DNA of 64,000 bases, from positions 806,001 to 870,000 of the forward strand of contig CAVPFA010000003.1 of NCBI GenBank assembly GCA_963703655.1. The letters run 5' to 3'. A program made the position numbers and the translations under genes. The notes below the pieces were generated by a model that did not search any database, was not told where the DNA came from, and worked only from the letters and a program-made list of their open reading frames with translations. Shown one piece after another: positions 44,707-52,559 of the stretch; within the stretch, counting starts at the first letter, position 1; the number at the start of each line of letters is the position of its first letter. The stretch comes from CAVPFA01 sp963703655 (GTDB taxonomy: Bacteria; Actinomycetota; Acidimicrobiia; Acidimicrobiales; Bog-793).

Positions 44707-47463
44707 GTGGCGAGCCTTCTCGACAGAGAGCAGGAATGCTGGGCGCTCGATCAGCTCCTGGAGTCGGCGCGCCGAGGCCCCAGCGGGGCGCTGGTGATAC
44801 GCGGCGAAGCAGGCATCGGCAAGACGGCTCTGCTCGATTACGCTGCCACGGCTGCTCACGACTTCTTGGTCGTACGGTTCACCGGCCTCGAGCCGGAGCG
44901 AGACATCGGATTCGCCGCGCTCCACCGGCTGCTGATGCCGATCCTGCACCAGATCGGGAGGCTACCCGAGCCGCAACGCGACGCCATGAACGCGGCCTTG
45001 GGATTGGCGGCGGGCCAACCTGGCAACAACTTCCTCGTCGGATTGGGAGTCATCAACCTGGCCGCGAACGCCGCCAGAGCCTGCGAACGCCTTTTGTGCC
45101 TGATCGACGACGCACATTGGGTCGATCGCGAATCGATCGAGACGCTCGCCTTCTGGGGGCGAAGACTTCAGGCGGACGGGATCGCCCTGATCTTCGCGGA
45201 GCGAAGCGGACCGGAGTCTGTGAGCCCGCTCGAAGGGTTCCCCACGCTGGAGATCGACGGCCTGACCGATGGAGCGGCGCGTGCGCTGCTCGCCGCCGAG
45301 GCAGGGTTCGGCGGCGATCGTCAGGTCGCGGATCGGATAGTCACCGACGCGAGAGGCAACCCGCTGGCACTCGTCGAATTCGCCAAGGATCCACAATCCG
45401 ATCAGCTGATCGGTGCCGCGGCGAACCTGCAGCCGCTCCCGCTGAGCCGGCGATTGGAGGAACGCTTCGCCCGCCAAGCCCGGTCTCTACCTGTCGACAC
45501 CCAGATGCTCTTGCTTCTGGCGGCGGCCGACTCGACGGCCGACACCGCCTTTCTCCTGCGGGCGGCGTCGATCCTCGGAGTCAAGACCGAGGCGGCCGCG
45601 GCCGCCGAAGCGGCCGGACTCGTGGTCTTGGGGACCACCGTCGCGTTCCGGCACCCACTCATCCGGTCCGCGATATACGGCGGGGCGCGACCGGCCGACC
45701 GGCGGGCGGCCCACAAGGCGCTCGCCGCCGCCACCGACTCGGAGGAAGACAGTGACCGGCGGGCGTGGCATCTGGCGGCGGCATCGGTCGGCCGGGACGA
45801 GGAAGTCGCCGCCATCCTGGAGCGCGGCGCCGAGCGCGCCGGTGAGCGAGGAGGCCACAACGCGGCCGCCGCCCTCCTGAGCCGCTCGGCTGAACTGAGC
45901 CCGGACCCCGAACGGGCAGCGATGCGCACGCATCGCCGCCGCCGAGGCGGCGCTCGCCAGCGGCGCGTCCGTCCAGGTGCACGCCCTGATCGCGCTGGCC
46001 AAACCGGCGCTCCGGGACCCGGTGATGACGGCTCGAGCCGATCGCCTCGATGGCAACGCGTGGCGACGCGAAGCCAAGACCGCTATCGCAGCTCCGCTTC
46101 TCCTCTCTGCGGCCGTCGCACTGATGCCCACCGATCCCCGACTCGCACGCCAGACCCTCCTCGAGGCCATCGAGGCCGTCCTCATCGCCGGAAGCGCAGC
46201 CGGCGACAAGGTGATCAGCGCCGTGACCGAAGCAGTCCGCGCCGCCCCACCCGGCGACGACGCCATCGTCGACCTGCTCCTCGACGCCTTCGGAACCTAT
46301 CTGGCCGCGGGTTTCGTGGCTGCGGCACCCGCCGCTACGCGTCGCGGTCATGGCGATGAGCAATCCGGATGATACCCGCCGATCGGCTCATCCGATGGGT
46401 CCAGTTCGCAGTCTTTGCCACCCGTGCCCTCTGGGACGACGACGCCCACAACAGGTTGACGGACCGACTGGCCCAGGCCAGTCGGGAGCAGGGGGCGCTC
46501 ATGTGGCTGGCGGTCGCGCTCAAGGCTCGTGCCACTGATGAGGTCTGGGCCGGCCGATTCGATGCCGCCGAGATCGATCTCGCCGATGCGGCCGACGTGA
46601 GCGTGGCCGCGGGGGAACATCCGATGAGCATCGAAATGATGAGGCTTGAGGTGGCCGCCATCCGAGGCCGCGTTACGCAGACACGGGTGAGTGCCCGCAC
46701 AGTCATCCAGAACGCGGCCGAGCTCGGCTCGGGTTCCGCGGCGCTGTTCGCCCACCACGCCCTGCTGCTGCTCGACCTCGGCGCGGGTGAGTACGGCGAA
46801 GCTCTCGGCCACGCCGTCGCAGCGATGACCGGCCGCGTCGGCAGCGGACACCAGGTCCTGGCGGACGTTGTCGAAGCGGCCGTGCGAGCCGGCGATCCCG
46901 ACCGGGCACGCGCCGCCATACACCGCCTCGCCGAGCGGGCCCCGGCGAGCGGTACACCGTGGGCCATGGGACTTCTCGCCCGGTGTCGAGCACTCCTCGC
47001 AGGTGACGACGCCGAGCAGTTGTACCAAGAGGCGATCGAGCTGCTCGGATCCACCCGCATGGCCGTCGAGCTGGCTCGGGCCCACCTGCTCTACGGCGAG
47101 TGGCTCCGCCGTCAAAAGCGCAAGATCGACGCCCGCGACCAACTGCGCATCGCCCACAACATGTTCGCGGATATGGGCGCTGACGCGTTCGCCAACCGGG
47201 CACGCCACGAACTGCTCGCCACAGGCCAGCGGGTTCGCAAGCGCAGCGTCGAAACCTCCTGTGATCTGACCCCCCAAGAAGAGCGCGTAGCTCGCCTAGC
47301 CGCGGCCGGCGCCACCAACGCGGAGATCGCCGCCAAGCTGTTCATCGCCTCCAGCACCGTCGAATACCACCTGCGCAAGGTATTCCAGAAGCTCACTGTC
47401 ACCTCACGCCGCCAACTCAAGGCGGCAATTGAGAACGTCGAAACGGAACGGTCGCGCCACTAA
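44707..47463 (+). CDS. LuxR-family LAL ATPase transcriptional regulator, three frameshifts
   Basis: Large ATP-binding LuxR regulator. GTG 44707 starts ASLLDREQECWALDQLLESA. Walker A is GEAGIGKTALLDYA (about residue 34) and Walker B LLCLIDDAHWVDRES (about 131). The C-terminal LuxR HTH is LTPQEERVARLAAAGATNAE followed by IASSTVEYHLRKVFQKL. The frame changes at about 45923-45932 (before IAAAEAALASGASVQVHALI), 46326-46333 (before LRVAVMAMSNPD) and 46366-46374 (before DRLIRWVQFAVFATRALW). Each change corresponds to one extra base. After removing three bases the gene has 918 codons, exactly in phase and normal for LAL proteins. It probably regulates the divergent SDR gene or distant pathways. Confidence 0.87.
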
Positions 47464-47548
47464 CCCGAGTCCGCTTCCTGTTGAACTAGCTCTGGCCGAC
47501 CGATGCCGCCAAATCCGGTTGTTGTCCCCATGCCTGGATGGATGGATG

Positions 47549-47614
47549 GCGGTTGGCGGAATGTTGGCGAAAATGTGCCGCTTATGTTCGAGTTGCCAGG
47601 GCGACGGAGATCGA
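47549..47614 (+). repeat. Dispersed intergenic repeat, copy 1
   Basis: CGGTTGGCGGAATGTTGGCG beginning at 47550, then AAAATGTGCCGCTTATGTTC and AGTTGCCAGGGCGACGGAG, matches copy 3 at 60593-60660 over about 65 bases with a few mismatches and short gaps. Same orientation. It lies just past the end of the LAL regulator gene; no gene is seen between 47464 and 47698. Confidence 0.6.
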
Positions 47615-47698
47615 CCCAGGAGCTGGGGATCGCTGCTCAATCGTTCCACCTCGGTGCCGGCGCGCACAACAACCTCCGCGACGAGAGCGACCGTCTCA

Positions 47699-48106
47699 CT
47701 ACTGGTGCGTTCCAGGATCGAGGCTGATGCCCATCACCTCGGCAACCCGATTCATGTCGACATCGAAGGCTAAGAGTGTCGCGCCGTGGCGCAGCGCGAC
47801 AGCGGCGATCATGCAGTCGATCATCCCGCGCGGAGTGACACCGACCCGCCGGCACGTTCTGTAGATGTTCGCCGCGGCATCAAAGTCGACAACCGCGTCG
47901 AAGGTGAGCAAGGCGAATCTGAGCAGGAGCCGCCGCAGATCCATCTCGCGTTCGTCAGTCCGGGCACCTGCGGCGAGTTCCATGACGACCGGCTCGGTAA
48001 TTGCGATGGGTCCGTCATCGGTGATGAGCTCAGTGAGGCGACAGTCGACCGGGCTGCCTGTTGCCCGGTCGTACTCCACCCAAGCCGAGGTGTCGACCAG
48101 GATCAT
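47699..48106 (-). CDS. vapC: VapC-type PIN-domain toxin ribonuclease
   Basis: 135-residue PIN-domain endoribonuclease. The acidic metal-binding residues are visible: Asp in MILVDTSAWVEYD, Glu in VVMELAAGA, Asp in RGMIDCMIAAVAL and Asp in TLLAFDVDMNRVAE. ATG 48106 overlaps the antitoxin stop by four bases (ATGA), the usual coupling in vapBC modules; an earlier GTG (48115) is less likely. As a toxin it would cleave specific RNAs, often tRNA or rRNA loops, and is neutralised by VapB. Confidence 0.9.
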   Translation of the reverse strand: MILVDTSAWVEYDRATGSPVDCRLTELITDDGPIAITEPVVMELAAGARTDEREMDLRRLLLRFALLTFDAVVDFDAAANIYRTCRRVGVTPRGMIDCMIAAVALRHGATLLAFDVDMNRVAEVMGISLDPGTHQ

Positions 48107-48312
48107 GCGCCACACGGTCGGGAGTCTGCGGGGGCTTTCCCAATCGAACGAGAGCCCCTCATGGCTAACGCCTCCTCGCGTGACATCGGCTGGCCTGCCA
48201 AGTGGCGCAGCGCGAGGTCAACCGCTTCGGTCTTGGTGCGCAAGTGGTAGCGGTCCATGACCAGCTGGAGATAGGAGTCCTCGATCTCAATGTTCGTTCG
48301 TACCTTCGGCAT
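48103..48312 (-). CDS. vapB: VapB-family antitoxin
   Basis: 69-residue antitoxin. The N-terminus MPKVRTNIEIEDSYLQLVMD is a ribbon-helix-helix DNA-binding element, then RYHLRTKTEAVDLALRHLAG; the C-terminal ~25 residues (SREEALAMRGSR) would wrap the toxin. ATG 48312 was chosen from the RHH register; upstream in-frame sequence overlaps the operator and is not conserved-looking. A TATAGT hexamer on the minus strand ends about 7 bases before the ATG, so the mRNA may be leaderless. Confidence 0.87.
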   Translation of the reverse strand: MPKVRTNIEIEDSYLQLVMDRYHLRTKTEAVDLALRHLAGQPMSREEALAMRGSRSIGKAPADSRPCGA

Positions 48313-48348
48313 ACACGTACTATACACGAACCGTGTACGTCGCGTGTA
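48311..48348 (-). promoter_or_regulatory. vapBC operator/promoter
   Basis: TACACG-AAC-CGTGTA (48323-48337) is a perfect 6-base inverted repeat. Further half-sites TACACGTA (48313-48320 area) and CGTGTA (about 48343-48348) flank it. On the minus strand TATAGT (48324-48319) is a good -10 box overlapping the palindrome. This is the arrangement expected for conditional autorepression by the VapBC complex. Confidence 0.65.
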
Positions 48349-48387
48349 CCGACGAGTCAAGCCAAACACTCTGCTTCCCAGCGCCAC

Positions 48388-48769
48388 GGCCGCCGAACGG
48401 AGTCGCCGCAGTCGGAGTGAGACTTGCTGAACAGACGGTCGGACGTGGCATGCCGTCGCTCTGCCGTCGTTTGAAGTAAAGCGTCATTCACGACACAAAC
48501 AGATGCCGATTGAGCCGGAGGCCTTCGGCATGTGAAGGGTCGAGTTGGCCTCACTTCACCGGTCGGCTGGGTGGCCTGGCTGGCTGGCTGCTGGACTGTA
48601 GGTGGACACAACATCCAGTCGAAATCTGAGGTTGTCGTTTGCCAAGCGCCTGTCCGGGCTCTGTTACAGGAAGTTCGTAGCCTTACACCCGTGTTCCGTT
48701 TAAGGCGCCGAGTCCGCAGGATAAATCCGACCTTAGGTGCTCGTGATGGGCACATCATCATGATCTCGG
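48388..48769. other. 382-base gap without a recognisable gene
   Basis: Between vapB and the three-TM protein. Reading frames present are Arg/Cys-rich and lack ribosome sites. A simple-sequence patch, GGCCTGGCTGGCTGGCTGCT (about 48573-48592), is a short CTGG tandem. The segment should contain promoters for the rightward gene. Confidence 0.3.
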
Positions 48770-49246
48770 GTGCCCACCGACCGCCCATCTCAAATCGTCT
48801 ACGTCGAGGTGGAGGGACGCCTAGACATTCAGCGAACCGAACTGGACGATCTGCAACGCATCGTTGCGATTGTGCTGGCCACCTCTGGAGTCGTGCTCGG
48901 CTTCGCCGGGTCTAGGTTCCCGAACTACCGCGTGAATCATCTCGCGTTCTGGCTGTTCGTTGCTGCGATCATCCTGCTCGCCATCGATACTGCCGTAGGC
49001 GTCGCTGCCCTTTGGCCGCGTTCAATCCGGGCAACTGCGGAACCAGGGACGCTCGTCGACGCATATGTCGGGGCAGCCACCAACGTCCTCCTCTTCGACT
49101 TGATCCAGGCAGCTCGCGAGGCCTTCGATCTCAACGAGTCGGAAGGGATCCGTCGTCATCGGAGCCGCCTCGTTCGCTCTCAGCTTCTGTTGCTCGCCGG
49201 CGGAGCGATCATGCTCGGAGCGGGTGTGATGGTCCCACACCTGTAA
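48770..49246 (+). CDS. Three-TM hypothetical protein
   Basis: 158 residues from GTG 48770. An N-terminal helix of about 25 residues (YVEVEGRLDIQRTELDDLQR) is followed by two TM helices close together (IVAIVLATSGVVLGFAG and AFWLFVAAIILLAIDTAVGV), a cytoplasmic amphipathic region (LIQAAREAFDLNESEGIRRH) and a third TM near the C-terminus (LLLLAGGAIMLGAG). The 2TM-helix-TM layout recalls small membrane effectors of SLATT or Pycsar type, but no sequence signature lets me assert that. Codon use is normal and the gene is followed after 9 bases by a micro-ORF. No function is assigned. Confidence 0.65.
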   Translation: MPTDRPSQIVYVEVEGRLDIQRTELDDLQRIVAIVLATSGVVLGFAGSRFPNYRVNHLAFWLFVAAIILLAIDTAVGVAALWPRSIRATAEPGTLVDAYVGAATNVLLFDLIQAAREAFDLNESEGIRRHRSRLVRSQLLLLAGGAIMLGAGVMVPHL

Positions 49247-49255
49247 GCTGAGATC

Positions 49256-49399
49256 GTGGCGAAGGATTCCAATCAGCAGCAGGCAAAACCTCAGCCGAAG
49301 GTGCCCCAGGTTTACCCGGTGCCCGCTGAACGGCCGACTAACACCCAGCTCATCGGGCAAGTTCAAAAGGGCCAGAAGCCGCAAACTGAAAACCGCTAG
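49256..49399 (+). CDS. 47-residue Gln/Pro-rich micro-ORF
   Basis: GTG 49256 to TAG 49399, starting 9 bases after the three-TM gene. The peptide VAKDSNQQQAKPQPKVPQVY then PVPAERPTNTQLIGQVQKGQ is hydrophilic, with no hydrophobic segment and an extended, probably unstructured character. The ribosome site is weak (AGCTGAGATC), but tight spacing suggests translational coupling. It may be an accessory to the upstream membrane protein. Evidence is limited to position and composition. Confidence 0.45.
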   Translation: MAKDSNQQQAKPQPKVPQVYPVPAERPTNTQLIGQVQKGQKPQTENR

Positions 49400-49454
49400 T
49401 CGCGTTTGTGGTCGAGTTCTGCCGCCTCAGGTGATTGAGCGATCCGATTTGGAT

Positions 49455-49551
49455 AACGAGCAGAGCAGGGCTTTCAACGCAGCTCGGGGACTCGCTGCGG
49501 GTGCTGCGGACGCCAGTGGCGGAAGGTCGGTTGGTGGAATGTCGGCGAAGC
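49455..49551 (+). repeat. Dispersed intergenic repeat, copy 2
   Basis: GCGGACGCCAGTGGCGGAAG followed by GTCGGTTGGTGGAATGTCGG and CGAAG (49506-49550) matches copy 3 (60571-60616) with about five mismatches. Similarity extends upstream in both: GAGCAGAGC near 49459 and near 60528, followed by related G/C-rich sequence. No gene is seen in 49400-49708. Confidence 0.6.
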
Positions 49552-49708
49552 CAGGGAACCGGCCCAATCATTGCAACACCCCCGGGTCGACGCGGTCGTG
49601 GCGCGACTTGGTGTTCAGGCTTCGGCCAGCGTGCGGACAGTGATAGCGGGACCCGGGAGAGGATCCTTCTTGCGTCACAGCCGTCGCACACCGAGACTAA
49701 ATGGACAG

Positions 49709-50185
49709 CTACGCAGTCCACTCATCCTCCTCGGCCATCTGCCTCGCGACTTCGGCGAAGGCTGCCAAGCCTGACAGCAGCGCCTTGCGTCCGCTGGGCC
49801 TCATCCCGTTCAGCACCTCGGACAGAGCGTCGCGACGGTCGTGCTCGACCGTCTCCAGCAGCGCCTGTCCCTCCGGCCGCAGGGTGAGGACCACTTCCCG
49901 TCGGTTTTGTTCGCTGACCCTACGGTTGAGAAGGCCAGCTGCGACGAGACGGTCACACAGCCGACTCGCAGAGGACGGGATCACCCCCAGCTCGTCGGCC
50001 AGCTGATTCAGATTGAGGCTGCCGTGGTGTCCCACGACCACGAGGGCTCGCAGCTGAGGGGGCGACGCCTGGGCCTGGGCAATTGCGTCAGCTCGGCCCC
50101 ACACCATTACCAGTGGACGAGCCGCGGCGACCACCGCGGTCACAAGGTCGGCGGGAAGATTGGCAGGATGTCGCCCAATCGGCAT
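49709..50185 (-). CDS. MarR-family transcriptional regulator
   Basis: 158-residue winged-helix regulator. The HTH is LNLNQLADELGVIPSSASRL, with recognition-helix continuation CDRLVAAGLLNR; the wing is SEQNRREVVLTLRPEG; the C-terminal dimerisation helix is GLAAFAEVARQMAEE. ATG 50185 has AGGAATT upstream; longer frames lack a site. It is divergent from the SpoIIE-type phosphatase with start codons only about 10-40 bases apart, so their promoters must overlap the other gene's 5' end or one start is further inside. Several neighbours also govern stress signalling. Confidence 0.85.
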   Translation of the reverse strand: MPIGRHPANLPADLVTAVVAAARPLVMVWGRADAIAQAQASPPQLRALVVVGHHGSLNLNQLADELGVIPSSASRLCDRLVAAGLLNRRVSEQNRREVVLTLRPEGQALLETVEHDRRDALSEVLNGMRPSGRKALLSGLAAFAEVARQMAEEDEWTA

Positions 50186-50195
50186 AATTCCTATC

Positions 50196-51374
50196 GTGGC
50201 ATGGCACGAGGACGCGTTGCTCGCCATGGAGTCCGTCGGGGCTGCGGGGGTGCTCGCTGCATGGAAAGACGTCATGCACAAGCACTTCGCGGTCCGCAAG
50301 ATCGAACTGCTGATGGTCGACTACCGGCTCTCAATGCTCCAGCGCGTGATCGACCCGTTCGGTGGCCCAGATGAGAGGACCGCCCTCGTCCCCGTGGACG
50401 GCAGCGCCGCCGGCCGGACTCTCGCCTCCCAGCAGAGCTCGATCGGTCCTCCTGACGACACGGGCGTCCCCGTTCGCCTGCCCGTCACGGTCCGCGGCGA
50501 CCGGCTCGGGGTGCTCGAGGTGTGGCTGACTGCGCTGCCCAACGACGCCGACGAGCACGAGCTGCGTCGGCTTGCGACCGCTCTCGGCTACGCGCTGATT
50601 GTGGCCAGCCGAGACACCGACCTGTTCGAGCTGGCTTCGCGTACTCAACGGCTCAGCCTGGCCTCCGAGATGCAGTGGCAGCTGCTGCCCAGCCGGGGCT
50701 GTGCAGGAGAGCATTTCATCCTCGCCGGCCAGCTGGAACCCGCTTACCACGTCGCCGGGGACAACTTCGACTGGTGCGCCGCGTCCGATCATCTCCTCGT
50801 CAGCGTCTCGGAGGGGATGGGAGGGGGGACGTCGGCTTCCCTGCTCACCAGCCTGGCTGTAAACGCTCTTCGCAACGCCCGGCGAGGGGGACTGGACCTG
50901 GCTGCCCAAGCTCGACTGGCCAATGAGGCCCTCCATGCCCCTTACGGTGGCGAGCAGTTCGTCGGCACGTTGCTGCTGCGTCTCGACTACGTGAGCGGGA
51001 GAGCCACCGCCGTCGACGCTGGCTCCCCCTTGGTCATCCGACAACGCGGAACCGACATCGAGGTCGTCCAGCTGGACAAGCAGCTACCTCTTGGCATGTT
51101 CGAGGGCACCAACTACGTAGAAGAGGAACTCGACGTCGCCTCGGGGGACCGTCTCATCATTGTCAGTGATGGGGTACACGCCGCGCGCTCACCTCGCGAT
51201 GAGGAGTTCAAGGAGGCCAAGCTGGAGCGGTCGGTACGTGCCATCCGAGGGCTGCCTGCCGGGGAGGTCGTCCGACAGCTCATCCGGGAGCTCCGTGCTC
51301 ACCATGAGGGTCAGGAGCTAAGCGACGACGCGGTCGTCGTCTGCCTCGACTGGACGGGCACTCCCTCTCCGTAG
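50196..51374 (+). CDS. SpoIIE/PP2C-type phosphatase (RsbU-like) with altered active-site motif
   Basis: About 392 residues from GTG 50196; ATG 50226 is an alternative. Residues ~1-150 form a sensor-like domain; the rest is a SpoIIE PP2C domain. The first metal motif is present as VAGDNFDWCA, but the second, normally DGMGHG in this branch, is SEGMGGG, so a metal-binding Asp is Glu. The usual AGH is AGS (VDAGSPLVIRQRG). Downstream LGMFEG, GDRLIIVSDGVHAARS and the final LSDDAVVVCLDW are intact. RsbU-type phosphatases dephosphorylate STAS anti-sigma antagonists; a STAS gene lies 4.7 kb downstream. Activity may be reduced or metal-dependence changed. Confidence 0.85.
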   Translation: MAWHEDALLAMESVGAAGVLAAWKDVMHKHFAVRKIELLMVDYRLSMLQRVIDPFGGPDERTALVPVDGSAAGRTLASQQSSIGPPDDTGVPVRLPVTVRGDRLGVLEVWLTALPNDADEHELRRLATALGYALIVASRDTDLFELASRTQRLSLASEMQWQLLPSRGCAGEHFILAGQLEPAYHVAGDNFDWCAASDHLLVSVSEGMGGGTSASLLTSLAVNALRNARRGGLDLAAQARLANEALHAPYGGEQFVGTLLLRLDYVSGRATAVDAGSPLVIRQRGTDIEVVQLDKQLPLGMFEGTNYVEEELDVASGDRLIIVSDGVHAARSPRDEEFKEAKLERSVRAIRGLPAGEVVRQLIRELRAHHEGQELSDDAVVVCLDWTGTPSP

Positions 51375-51600
51375 TCCCCTGGTGCTGCTGCACCTGAACA
51401 CCCGGTCGGTGTTGAAGTGTTCTTCCACAATCAGACTGCCTCGTCCCATGTCCCGCGGCCTCTCGGCGGCTAGCGCCGGTGGGGCGCCGCAACCTCCCTT
51501 CGGCAGTTGCCGGCCGTGCCGGAGCGAAGATAACATTTGCGCCTGTGCAACAGTTAGGACTTCACAGAAGCGGGGGACCATTCCCAAGGGAAAGTCAACT

Positions 51601-51625
51601 CCCGCTAGCAAAGGGGCTAGTCGGG
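51601..51625 (+). promoter_or_regulatory. Leader hairpin with A1/G4 hexaloop upstream of GAF-ANTAR gene
   Basis: CCCG-CTAGC (51601-51609), loop AAAGGG, GCTAG-T-CGGG (51616-51625): a 9-bp stem with one bulged T and a six-base loop with A at position 1 and G at position 4. ANTAR RNA-binding domains recognise paired hairpins with exactly that hexaloop pattern. It ends 22 bases before the ATG and 13 before the GGAGGTG ribosome site. The required second hairpin is not obvious just upstream (GGGAAAGTCAACTCCC can fold, but with a non-matching loop). Confidence 0.5.
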
Positions 51626-51647
51626 TGAGAGCCAGCTTGGAGGTGAA

Positions 51648-52382
51648 ATGACAGATGATCTGCCTTACGGCCATGTCGCCGTGGCCTTCGCCGAGATCGC
51701 CCGAACCCTCTTCTCAGCGAGAACGGTCGGGGAGACGTTGCAACAGATCGTCGATTTCGCCGTCCTCACCGTCGAGGGTTGCGACGCGGCCGGTATCTCT
51801 CTTTTGACCGGGTCACGGGTCACCACGCCGGTGTACTCCCACCCCGTCGCCCTCGAGGTCGATTCGGTCCAATACGAAATAGGCGAGGGGCCCTGTCTCG
51901 ATGCTATTACGAAGGAGACGATCGTCTACGCCGAAGACCTCGCCGAAGACCCGCGCTGGCTGATCTTCGGTCCTCGGGCCGCAACGCTCGGCATGCGGAG
52001 CCTGCTCTCTTGCCGCCTGTTCGCTGACGGGACGCTCGGAGCGCTCAACCTCTACGCCGGGCTTCCCCAGGCCTACGGAGTCATCGATCGGACCACGGCG
52101 CTGATCTTCGCCACACACGCCGGCATGGCCCTCGGCGCGGCCGAGGCGCTCGAGGGTGCAACGGTCTCCCTCAACAGCGAGATCCATCGCGTCGAGAACC
52201 TGCGCGGGGCGCTCGCCTCACGGGAGGTCATCGGCCAGGCCGAGGGCATCCTCATCGAGCGCGAGCGGATCACCGCCGACCAGGCTTTCGGAGTGCTGCG
52301 GCGCGCCTCGCAACACCTGAACATCAAGCTGCGCGAGGTTGCCCAGTACGTGGTGGACACTGGCGAGATTCCCCCAGGCTGA
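51648..52382 (+). CDS. GAF-ANTAR RNA-binding regulator
   Basis: 244-residue signalling protein. The GAF domain (about 15-165) contains EGCDAAGISLLTGSRVTTPV and YEIGEGPCLDAITKE, with LLSCRLFADGTLGALNLYAG. The C-terminal ANTAR domain (about 180-240) has SREVIGQAEGILIERERITA and DQAFGVLRRASQHLNIKLRE. ANTAR proteins bind dual-hexaloop RNA hairpins and control transcription antitermination, so this gene may regulate its own leader, where a matching hairpin lies. ATG 51648 follows GGAGGTG. A decayed partial copy lies at 56.26-56.54 kb. Between 51375 and 51600 no gene is seen. Confidence 0.92.
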   Translation: MTDDLPYGHVAVAFAEIARTLFSARTVGETLQQIVDFAVLTVEGCDAAGISLLTGSRVTTPVYSHPVALEVDSVQYEIGEGPCLDAITKETIVYAEDLAEDPRWLIFGPRAATLGMRSLLSCRLFADGTLGALNLYAGLPQAYGVIDRTTALIFATHAGMALGAAEALEGATVSLNSEIHRVENLRGALASREVIGQAEGILIERERITADQAFGVLRRASQHLNIKLREVAQYVVDTGEIPPG

Positions 52383-52559
52383 AGCCGAGTGGCACCCACG
52401 ATAGACACACGGATCTCTGCTTCTCGATGTGGGTGTACAGGGTGGCTCTCGGGTGGCCCGTGCGAACCGTGATGGCACCGTGCGGCTGCCCGTGCTGACC
52501 ATCGATGGGTCCGAGGCCTCCGGAGTTTTCCCCGGGGCCCTCCGAGCTGGAACTTCCTA

